Assembly (NCBI GenBank): GCA_003694525.1
Contig: RFLK01000015.1
Span: forward strand, 1-16,596
Length of the DNA: 16,596 nucleotides
Direction: 5' to 3'
Origin: Candidatus Woesearchaeota archaeon
GTDB taxonomy: Archaea > Nanobdellota > Nanobdellia > Woesearchaeales > ARS49
The position numbers were made by a program, and so were the translations under genes. Numbering within the stretch: the first letter of the stretch is position 1; the number at the start of each line of letters is the position of its first letter. The notes under the pieces are model-generated. The model made no database searches and was not told the origin of the DNA. It saw nothing but the letters and a program-made list of their open reading frames with translations. Shown in pieces: positions 1 through 4,882 of the stretch.

Positions 1-867
1 AGGTGGTATGAAGTCAGAATCCTTCAAGGTATTGAACTTCATATCGTTAAACTTGTGGCGGGATAACAACTCCTCACCTTTCTTGATCTCCACCTTGTGA
101 GGCACACCATAAGTGTCATCAAGCCACATATGGACCTCCCTGCCCTGATCATCAGTGTACACTATATATGTAACACTGCGAGAGTCAACAGTCTGAGGGC
201 CTATAACCTTCGCATTTGAGCGGATTTCATCCATCCACTCAAGAGGCGTTTTAGGTATTGAAAGCTGGGAGACATCCACATCAAAAGGCTTTCCAGTGTT
301 GTCAACATTGTGGCTCTTGCAACGAGAGAGCTCCTCGCAACAAGCTATCGCGCTGTGAACGTAGATGTTGTCATAGTACCCTTCAAGGACATAATAATCC
401 TCAGAGAACTTCTTTATCTTCATCCTATCTCCCTTGATGAAATATGTATCAAGGAAGAGGTTTCCAGTATCAGTCCCCCCATACAAATACTGCAAACTCT
501 TGAGCTTCTCATCCTTCCTCTTGACAAGATCACGGATCTTAGGACTCAACTCAGAAGACTGAACTGAAGTCTCTTGAGGAGAAGACTCGACATCCTCTTT
601 TGAAGAAGAAACCTCCTTCTGCTCTGACTGTCCAAGAGGCCTTGCAGGCGGAGGAGATCTTCCAAGAGACGAATCCTCCTCTTTTTGAACCGCAGACTCG
701 GGCTCTTTTTGAGCGATGCCGTCCGCCTGCTCCTGCGCCACATCCTTTGTCTCAACCATCTCACCTGCCTTGTCGGTAAGCTCAGATGAGCTGTCAGCAG
801 CTTTAGGCGCTTGCGATGTGCAAGCGACCAAAAGTGCAACCAGCAATAGAACTGCAATCTTTTTCAT
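1..867 (-). CDS. Exported lipoprotein with LolA-like C-terminal domain (3' end missing)
   Basis: The reading frame is open from an ATG at 867 to the left edge (289 codons, C-terminus missing). It starts with a lysine-led hydrophobic signal peptide ending in the lipobox L-V-A-C (Cys16), so it is probably lipid-anchored outside the membrane. Residues about 20-110 are low complexity, rich in Ser, Glu, Lys and Gln, and look like a flexible tether. From about residue 120 a folded, Tyr-rich, beta-strand-like region follows. Its last part (a WLDD turn, VPHKVEI, then F-x-D-M-K-F-N and D-S-D-F-I-P-P) resembles the end of LolA/LppX-type lipoprotein carrier domains. That assignment rests on remembered family pattern only. 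Three Cys lie close together around residues 176-184 (CC...C) and may form a disulfide. It is the second gene of an operon: its AGGAGG ribosome binding site at 875-880 overlaps the stop codon of the upstream small membrane protein gene, which suggests translational coupling. Confidence 0.85.
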   Translation of the reverse strand, partial: MKKIAVLLLVALLVACTSQAPKAADSSSELTDKAGEMVETKDVAQEQADGIAQKEPESAVQKEEDSSLGRSPPPARPLGQSEQKEVSSSKEDVESSPQETSVQSSELSPKIRDLVKRKDEKLKSLQYLYGGTDTGNLFLDTYFIKGDRMKIKKFSEDYYVLEGYYDNIYVHSAIACCEELSRCKSHNVDNTGKPFDVDVSQLSIPKTPLEWMDEIRSNAKVIGPQTVDSRSVTYIVYTDDQGREVHMWLDDTYGVPHKVEIKKGEELLSRHKFNDMKFNTLKDSDFIPP

Positions 868-874
868 TTCAAAA

Positions 875-880
875 CCTCCT
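875..880 (-). promoter_or_regulatory. Shine-Dalgarno site of the lipoprotein gene
   Basis: A perfect AGGAGG lies 7 nt before the ATG at 867 and overlaps the TAG stop (881-879) of the preceding gene. It fixes the lipoprotein start and supports coupled translation of the two-gene operon. Confidence 0.85.
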
Positions 881-1058
881 ATAAACACTCAGGATTCGCC
901 TCAGTCATTGAAATGAGACTTGCGACGAACATAAGAGTGAAAATAAGGCCAAAAGCGAAAGCCCAGGTTCGAGAAAATCTTGACACGTATAAAGCACTTA
1001 CGAGAAAGCCGACAATGCTTGCAAGCATAAAACTTGCTTTTAGAGGAGCAACTTTCAT
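879..1058 (-). CDS. Small two-helix membrane protein (59 aa)
   Basis: A 59-residue frame runs from ATG at 1058 to TAG at 881-879. The protein starts MKVAPLKASFMLASIVGFLV and has two hydrophobic segments, about residues 8-25 and 32-50, separated by a short SRFSRTW loop. Both ends are short, so it is almost entirely membrane. A TATA-like box centred 27 bp upstream of the ATG indicates a leaderless transcript, and this same promoter would drive the downstream lipoprotein. Small membrane proteins of this shape (two helices with a conserved Trp-containing loop) seem familiar from other DPANN genomes, but I know no function. The close coupling to a lipoprotein suggests an envelope role, which is inference. 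It is easily missed because it is under 60 residues. Confidence 0.8.
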   Translation of the reverse strand: MKVAPLKASFMLASIVGFLVSALYVSRFSRTWAFAFGLIFTLMFVASLISMTEANPECL

Positions 1059-1080
1059 ACAGCATAAATGACAAGCCGTG

Positions 1081-1090
1081 TTTAAATAAG
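1081..1090 (-). promoter_or_regulatory. TATA-like promoter of the small membrane protein/lipoprotein operon
   Basis: A TTATTTAAA-type box on the minus strand is centred about 27 bp before the ATG at 1058, placing transcription start at or next to the start codon. Confidence 0.7.
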
Positions 1091-1148
1091 TTTCTCAGAA
1101 AAAAGCAAATAGGTGCGCTTTTGAGCGAGAAAAACAGTTTCCACAAAA

Positions 1149-1156
1149 TTTATATA
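1149..1156 (+). promoter_or_regulatory. TATA-like promoter of the structured leader
   Basis: TTTATATA lies about 27 bp upstream of 1180, a few bases before the first stem of the leader (1183). The gene it serves starts only at 1333, so this transcript would have a leader of about 150 nt, unlike most genes here. Confidence 0.65.
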
Positions 1157-1179
1157 CTCCTTATGTGAAATAGAGTGGT

Positions 1180-1326
1180 ATGCTAGGTTGCTCGCAAACA
1201 CACAAGCGATTTAACCTAGTCGGCATTCTGTCGGTCATTTTTTACCGCTGGTAAGAACCGGCTCGTAAATGTAGCGAGAACGGTTCTTATCTGCAAGATA
1301 CTATCTCGCTCTCCCGACAGAGGAGG
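1180..1326 (+). ncRNA. Structured 5' leader (candidate cis-regulatory RNA)
   Basis: The non-coding stretch between a TATA box and the ATG at 1333 is rich in perfect inverted repeats. Stem 1 pairs CTAGGTT (1183-1189) with AACCTAG (1213-1219), extended inside by TCGC (1192-1195) with GCGA (1206-1209). Stem 2 pairs CTGTCGG (1228-1234) with CCGACAG (1314-1320) and encloses stem 3, TAAGAACCG (1252-1260) with CGGTTCTTA (1281-1289), itself continued by CTCG/CGAG. GTCGG occurs twice (1219-1223 and 1230-1234), so CCGAC at 1314-1318 has two possible partners. The AGGAGG site at 1321-1326 lies directly against the closing stem. A regulatory leader or riboswitch-like element fits best; a separate small RNA is possible. 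I recognise no known family. Confidence 0.55.
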
Positions 1327-1332
1327 CAAAAT

Positions 1333-1776
1333 ATGAACAAAACAGTGGAGACAAAAGTGCTGCCAGAACAAATAGTTCTGGGGCTTGAAGAGCGCGTGCC
1401 TGAAGGCTATGGAACAGTTGAGGGAGGCCTTGAACTTGAACTATTATCAACAGGAAAACACATATACGCTCCAGCACACAGGAATGAGCTGGATGGGAGA
1501 ACCTACTTTTTCGTGAACGATCACTGCCTCTCCTGCCCAACTGAGATTGACGAAGAACTCTTTGTAAAACCAGGAAGCCTCTTCCTTGTGGCACGCAAAG
1601 GAATATCAGGGAGAATGCGCGCATACGAGCAGGCAGTGAAAGACTACAAGAACTCAATAGAACAAGGAATTGTCTGCAATAAGCCGGATCTGCCTGAAAG
1701 ATTTGTAACCCCAGAGCCGGATTCGACCAGAATGAAATACTTCCCGAATCTTAGCTACGTGAATTATCGAATTTAA
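1333..1776 (+). CDS. Hypothetical protein, 147 aa, with structured leader
   Basis: I do not recognise this protein. ATG at 1333 is preceded at ideal spacing by AGGAGG (1321-1326), so the start is well supported. The protein is soluble, with no signal peptide or membrane segment. The first 90 residues look beta-rich (VEGGLELELLSTGKHIYAP, then TYFFVNDHCLSCP), with a C-L-S-C pair near residues 64-67. A helix around residues 95-115 carries several Lys and Glu, and a Pro-rich tail follows. A third Cys near residue 117 could join the pair, but there is no classical zinc finger. The gene ends with TAA at 1774-1776, overlapping the 3' end of the opposing COG1325 gene by 26 bp, with a run of seven T just after. 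Its unusual leader implies that its expression is regulated. Confidence 0.75.
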   Translation: MNKTVETKVLPEQIVLGLEERVPEGYGTVEGGLELELLSTGKHIYAPAHRNELDGRTYFFVNDHCLSCPTEIDEELFVKPGSLFLVARKGISGRMRAYEQAVKDYKNSIEQGIVCNKPDLPERFVTPEPDSTRMKYFPNLSYVNYRI

Positions 1777-2221
1777 ACAATTTTTTTACTCTCTCCATTG
1801 CAACTTCTTTTTTCCTAGGATAGGCTGCGAGCTGCAACCTTATATGATAACAGTTGCCAGAGTCTGTCAAAACCAAATTCCTTTTCTCAATCCACGCGGG
1901 CTTGAGAGCCCTGATGAAAAAAGCGAACTCATCCTCATCAAAACGGCTCTCCTTTTGAGCGTATAAAAGCTCGCACTGCTTTCTTCCAAGCTTCTCCTTC
2001 AAAAACTTCAAAAAAGCGTTGGTATGAGATGCCTTCTTCAAACGAACAGTGAAAACCTGAATTACGCGCTCATTAAAACCCAATGCGCGATCCACTTCAA
2101 TTTTAACCTTCTCTTCCTCCAAATCAAAAGGAATGAGCGCCTTCAACCCCTCAAGAATCTTAGAAGCGTCCTCCTCAGGCTTTGCAAAGACCCTTATCGT
2201 TACTGAATGAACATCGCGCAT
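1751..2221 (-). CDS. COG1325-type RNA-binding protein (DUF54)
   Basis: A 156-residue protein of the archaeal RNA-binding family COG1325 (PF01877, once DUF54), long listed as exosome-associated; its true role is not firmly known. It starts MRDVHSVTIRVFAKPEED, matching the family opening (a beta strand, then V-F-x-K-P-x-E-D). It has the middle 'VIQVFTVRLKKASHTNAFLKFLKEKLG' region in which strand and helix alternate, and ends with I-R-L-Q-L-A-A-Y-P-R-K-K, close to the family's final I-x-I-x-A-Y-P-x-K motif. The upstream in-frame extension to 2323 is rejected because the ATG at 2221 fits both the family start and a TATA-like box 27 bp away. It is divergent from the protease gene at 2334. Confidence 0.8.
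   Translation of the reverse strand: MRDVHSVTIRVFAKPEEDASKILEGLKALIPFDLEEEKVKIEVDRALGFNERVIQVFTVRLKKASHTNAFLKFLKEKLGRKQCELLYAQKESRFDEDEFAFFIRALKPAWIEKRNLVLTDSGNCYHIRLQLAAYPRKKEVAMERVKKLFKFDNSRS
1781..1787 (+). terminator. T-tract terminator after the 147-aa gene
   Basis: Seven consecutive T start 5 bp after the TAA stop. Archaeal RNA polymerase stops at such tracts. The tract lies inside the 3' coding end of the opposing gene. Confidence 0.5.
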
Positions 2222-2242
2222 AACAGAAGAAACAACACAATC

Positions 2243-2252
2243 ACTTAAAAAA
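2243..2252 (-). promoter_or_regulatory. TATA-like promoter of the COG1325 gene
   Basis: TTTTTTAAGT on the minus strand is centred about 27 bp before ATG 2221, indicating a leaderless mRNA. Confidence 0.6.
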
Positions 2253-2300
2253 CCAACCTTTGAATAATTCTCAGAGGCTGAACACCAATTCAAACAGCCA

Positions 2301-2310
2301 AAATTTAAAA
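2301..2310 (+). promoter_or_regulatory. TATA-like promoter of the presenilin-like protease gene
   Basis: AAATTTAAAA is centred about 28 bp upstream of ATG 2334, indicating a leaderless mRNA. Confidence 0.65.
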
Positions 2311-2333
2311 AAGCAAGAAGCAATCAATAAAAG

Positions 2334-3224
2334 ATGAAACACACATCACTCATAACCGCAATCCTTCTGGCGCTTTTTGCAAGCTCACACGCAATAGGAC
2401 TCTTTGTGATATCATCGTATGTCGATGTTCAAGCAACAAAAGAGAGCGGAGAGGTGGTGTGGAAATCACTGCCCTCAATTGCAGGAGTAGAACTTGAAAG
2501 ACCAGACGTCTCACCACAGTACAGCGTTGCATACATAATTGCAGCAGTGATTGCAGGAACCATAGTAATACTTCTAATAGCCCGACTGAAAACAATGCTA
2601 TTGTGGAAAGCGTGGTTTGCATTTGCAGTCATACTATGCATGTACATAGCATTCAATGCGTTCATACCAACACTTTCAGCACTCATTGCAGCAATAGTCC
2701 TTGGCCTTGCGAAAGTATTCAAACCAGGAATATACATACACAACTTCACGGAGCTTTTCGTATACGGAGGGCTTGCCACAATATTTGTTCCAATATTAAC
2801 CCTAAAATCAGCATACGTCCTGCTTATACTCTTATCCTTGTACGATATGTACGCAGTCTGGCACAGCAAACACATGATAACCCTTGCAAAATTCCAAACA
2901 GCAAGCAGCATATTCGCAGGACTCCTAATACCATACACTTCAGCCAAAACAAAGCGCAAGAAAAAAACCAAAACACGCAAACCCTCAAAGGGAACAGCAA
3001 GAACAGCAGTGCTTGGAGGAGGAGATATAGGATTCCCGCTAATATTCTCAGGAGCGGCCCTTGTCCACTCAGGAATAACGGTTGCAATACTAACTTCGCT
3101 TGGAGCCACAATCGCTCTTGCACTGCTCTTGAGCCTTGGAAGAAAAGACAGATTCTATCCTGCAATGCCATTCTTAACAGCAGGATGCACAGCAGGATTT
3201 CTCCTGGGAATGATTCTTGCGTAA
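2334..3224 (+). CDS. Presenilin/signal-peptide-peptidase-like intramembrane aspartyl protease
   Basis: A 296-residue polytopic membrane protein with the three sequence hallmarks of the presenilin/SPP (A22) family. The first is Tyr170-Asp171 in 'SLYDMYAVW', the first catalytic Asp, within a hydrophobic helix. The second is GGGD at 228-231 (Asp231), the GxGD motif. The third is P276-A-M-P-F near the C-terminus, in place of the usual PAL. About nine membrane segments can be read, starting at residues 5-28 and 65-83. The loop before the GxGD helix (about 204-223) is strongly basic and probably cytoplasmic. Family knowledge: these enzymes cut transmembrane helices, often remnant signal peptides or membrane anchors. 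In this window possible substrates include signal peptides of the exported proteins, but nothing links it to a particular one. The start is set by a TATA box at 28 bp. Confidence 0.88.
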   Translation: MKHTSLITAILLALFASSHAIGLFVISSYVDVQATKESGEVVWKSLPSIAGVELERPDVSPQYSVAYIIAAVIAGTIVILLIARLKTMLLWKAWFAFAVILCMYIAFNAFIPTLSALIAAIVLGLAKVFKPGIYIHNFTELFVYGGLATIFVPILTLKSAYVLLILLSLYDMYAVWHSKHMITLAKFQTASSIFAGLLIPYTSAKTKRKKKTKTRKPSKGTARTAVLGGGDIGFPLIFSGAALVHSGITVAILTSLGATIALALLLSLGRKDRFYPAMPFLTAGCTAGFLLGMILA

Positions 3225-3233
3225 ATCGATAAA

Positions 3234-3794
3234 TCAAGAAAACTTACCAAGGCCTTTTTGCTCGGACAGCGCGCTGTACGCTCCAAGATCAACAGTCAAG
3301 CCGGGGCGCGCTGCAATCGCCTGAACTCCAAACTTTTTTCTGGCATCCCTTGCAACGTACAGCGGATTTGGACTGTCAATGCAAGGCAGAAATATGGCGA
3401 GACGAGGGCGAGAGCTCTTGAGAGAGTCAAAAGCAGAAACAGGCAATACAATAACATCAGCAACATGTCCTGCACTCAAAGCGCAAGAGCTGTCAGAAAT
3501 AAAAACAATTCTCGCATCAGGAACAATTATTCTAACACAACCTTGCGAGAGATCAACCCTGCAATAATCAAGATTTGCAGATTCTCCAACAACATTATCC
3601 GAAATCAAAGAAGCAGAATAAGAAAAAGACTCATCCGTTATAATACAGGCATCAATTCTGCCAACTCCCAATCTCTTCAAAATAGCCGCAGCTCCAGGAC
3701 AAGGATCCAAAACCAAAGAAAACTTATTATCCTGAATTAGAGTTCCGCAAAACTCAGGGTCTCCTTCAACTCCTAAAAAATGAATGTTGAGCAT
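3234..3794 (-). CDS. Metallo-beta-lactamase-fold protein lacking the metal motif
   Basis: A 186-residue protein with the layout of the metallo-beta-lactamase fold. The opening is 'NIHFLGVEGDPEFCGTLIQD', then 'LVLDPCPGA', then a strand 'DACIIT'. A middle strand pair is followed by 'IVFISDSS' and 'ADVIVLP', then 'RPRLAIFLPC', and a C-terminal 'GVQAIAARPGLTVDL' that resembles archaeal family members. The key difference is after IIT, where the H-x-H-x-D-H metal motif should be: here the residues are DESFSYS, with no His. It is therefore probably not a hydrolase and may be a structural or binding protein. The ATG at 3794 is chosen because homology begins there; a TTG at 3815 would overlap the upstream stop by 4 bp. 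It follows the PIG-L-like gene in one operon. The fold assignment is from pattern memory. Confidence 0.72.
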   Translation of the reverse strand: MLNIHFLGVEGDPEFCGTLIQDNKFSLVLDPCPGAAAILKRLGVGRIDACIITDESFSYSASLISDNVVGESANLDYCRVDLSQGCVRIIVPDARIVFISDSSCALSAGHVADVIVLPVSAFDSLKSSRPRLAIFLPCIDSPNPLYVARDARKKFGVQAIAARPGLTVDLGAYSALSEQKGLGKFS

Positions 3795-3811
3795 ATGATC
3801 CCATAAGAAAT

Positions 3812-4324
3812 TCAACGTATAAAATCATTTAGCGATTTCAAAACAACCTCAGAACAGGAAATGTTAACCATATCAAAAGCTTCAGCGTAGGCGGATCCGA
3901 GCTTTGAGCCAAAATAAGAATTAGCCCACCTCACCCTGCGATACAAATCCTCATCAACATCATAACAATCCATAACAGCAATCTTAACCTTCCAATAATC
4001 GCTTATATCAACAAAAGCATGACCATTTATGGAAACCTTATCAGAATAACTCAACAAAGTTCCATTGCAATCAAATGAAAGACCATCCGGGGCGAGCACA
4101 ACATCCACCTTCAACTCATTTGCAAGAGAAGATAATTCGGACAAATCTGAAACGCTCTTAGAGCTTTCAACCCCGAGAAGATCGCTCACCCTCTTCCTAT
4201 CAAGAGAATCAACTCCCAAAAGAGCCTCGTGAACAATCCAGCCACGACCTGACAGTCTTGATATAGTCCCTGCTATGAGAACGTGGTCAAGCGGGGACCT
4301 CAAAACAACCAACAGTTTTCTCAT
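3812..4324 (-). CDS. Degenerate PIG-L/LmbE-like deacetylase homologue
   Basis: A 170-residue protein resembling the PIG-L/LmbE family of zinc-dependent sugar N-deacetylases. The first strand and turn, 'LLVVLRSPLDHVLIAGTISRL', aligns with the family's P-H-P-D-D-E-x-L-x-x-G-G-T-I-x-x-L. 'VDVVLAPDG' matches the strand before the second motif. The C-terminal 'GSKLGSAYAEAFDMV' matches the family's closing G-x-x-Y-A-E-A-F. The zinc His and first catalytic Asp are replaced by Ser10 and Leu12, only Asp13 of the pair remains, Glu is replaced by His14, and the second His motif is absent (LSFDCNG). Deacetylase activity is therefore unlikely. A Shine-Dalgarno AGAGG (4331-4335) is 6 nt before ATG 4324 but only 3 nt before ATG 4327, so 4324 is preferred. 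It is the first gene of an operon with the MBL-fold protein. Confidence 0.72.
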   Translation of the reverse strand: MRKLLVVLRSPLDHVLIAGTISRLSGRGWIVHEALLGVDSLDRKRVSDLLGVESSKSVSDLSELSSLANELKVDVVLAPDGLSFDCNGTLLSYSDKVSINGHAFVDISDYWKVKIAVMDCYDVDEDLYRRVRWANSYFGSKLGSAYAEAFDMVNISCSEVVLKSLNDFIR

Positions 4325-4330
4325 CATTCA

Positions 4331-4335
4331 CCTCT
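4331..4335 (-). promoter_or_regulatory. Shine-Dalgarno site of the PIG-L-like gene
   Basis: AGAGG(TG) 6 nt before ATG 4324. It decides between two adjacent ATG codons and shows that this mRNA has a leader. Confidence 0.65.
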
Positions 4336-4345
4336 CTTATCATAA

Positions 4346-4397
4346 CTCTGCGAAGAAGAAACCAGTGAGCGGCACTTCAACGCAGAGCGCCGCTCAC
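4346..4397 (-). promoter_or_regulatory. Possible H-type pseudoknot in the leader of the PIG-L-like gene
   Basis: Two perfect inverted repeats interlock. GTGAGCGGC (4397-4389 on the minus strand) pairs with GCCGCTCAC (4373-4365), and CTCTGCG (4387-4381) pairs with CGCAGAG (4352-4346). In the minus-strand RNA this is a classic pseudoknot order: a 9-bp stem, a 1-nt crossing loop, a 7-bp stem, a 7-nt junction and a 12-nt U/C-rich crossing loop. It ends about 10 nt before the ribosome binding site, so it could control translation. No clear TATA box lies at the right distance. The best AT-rich run (4409-4419) would start transcription near 4388-4394 and might clip the 5' edge of the first stem. Confidence 0.5.
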
Positions 4398-4522
4398 GCA
4401 ATAATGCCTACATAAAACTTGACAAAAGCCACAGTATTAGCAGGCATCATAATGAAAACATCACACGCTCAGTATAAAAAACTTATGACAACACGGCATA
4501 TACATAAAGAAAAACCAAACCT
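4398..4522. other. Intergenic stretch without a supported gene
   Basis: Between the pseudoknot element and the T-tracts of the SRP RNA I see only AT-rich sequence. A plus-strand open frame here continues across the SRP RNA, has no recognisable protein features, and is not credible. The promoter of the PIG-L-like operon should lie here but is not clear. Confidence 0.5.
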
Positions 4523-4547
4523 GAAAAAGTCAAAAATGTTGAAAAAG
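4523..4547 (-). terminator. Triple T-tract terminator of SRP RNA
   Basis: On the minus strand three T5 runs (4546-4542, 4536-4532, 4528-4524) follow the closing helix of the SRP RNA. This is a typical archaeal stop signal. Confidence 0.65.
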
Positions 4548-4549
4548 CA

Positions 4550-4821
4550 GGCGGACGCGTCTGCAAATGAACACACACCCTACAGGACAGTTGATCCTGA
4601 ACGGGCCTCGGCTCCGCTACCCGACAAGCATTGAGAATTACAGTGAGCGCTGCTCCCTCCCGGGCCTGACGCGGTTCCTGCAACCACAATCCTGCCGGAC
4701 AGAGCGTCAACAGCCCGAACAGGACTGCTCTGCAGGATGTATGCTGCTTTGCAGACTTCGACCCCGTATAAAGCTCATTTACGGTTACAGGAGAGAGCTA
4801 GCCTCCCGGCCTAGTCCGCCC
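4550..4821 (-). ncRNA. ffs: Archaeal signal recognition particle (7S) RNA
   Basis: This RNA of about 272 nt scaffolds the signal recognition particle, which targets nascent membrane and secreted proteins. The 5' GGCGGAC (4820-4814) pairs with 3' GTCCGCC (4556-4550), the terminal helix 1 of archaeal SRP RNAs. The Alu domain follows, with CCTGTAACC (conserved UGUAA) after a GGGAG/CTCTCC hairpin, then a CCGTA/TACGG hairpin. A CCTGC/GCAGG-bounded arm (about 4736-4690) fits helix 6, the SRP19 site. The SRP54 site is clear: GTCAGGCCCGGGAGGGAGCAGC (starting at 4670) on one side and GTAGCGGAGCCGAGGCC (4620-4604) on the other. A TATA box lies about 26 bp upstream and T-tracts follow. Exact ends may be a few bases off. 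Confidence 0.9.
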
Positions 4822-4841
4822 ACATAACTATCCAAAAAATC

Positions 4842-4851
4842 GATTTAAAAA
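4842..4851 (-). promoter_or_regulatory. TATA-like promoter of SRP RNA
   Basis: CTTTTTAAAT on the minus strand is centred about 26 bp before the inferred RNA start at 4821, just downstream of the LeuRS stop codon. Confidence 0.7.
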
Positions 4852-4882
4852 GCTTTCGTTGTGACTGGGACAAAATAGAAAA

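Noticed and set aside
1228..1322. H/ACA guide RNA in the leader before 1333
   Set aside because: A hairpin with an internal loop and an ACA is present, but the ACA lies inside the closing stem and the internal loop arms (17 and 24 nt) are too long for a guide pocket.
2222..2323. Longer start of the COG1325 protein
   Set aside because: The extra 34 residues do not fit the family start, and a TATA-like box lies 27 bp before the inner ATG at 2221.
2429..3232. Long antisense and alternate-frame open frames over the presenilin-like gene
   Set aside because: They overlap a gene with clear catalytic motifs and show no recognisable domain.
4419..4827. Plus-strand open frames of 71 and 86 residues between the pseudoenzyme operon and LeuRS
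   Set aside because: They run across the SRP RNA gene, have no protein-like features, and their openness is explained by the RNA sequence.
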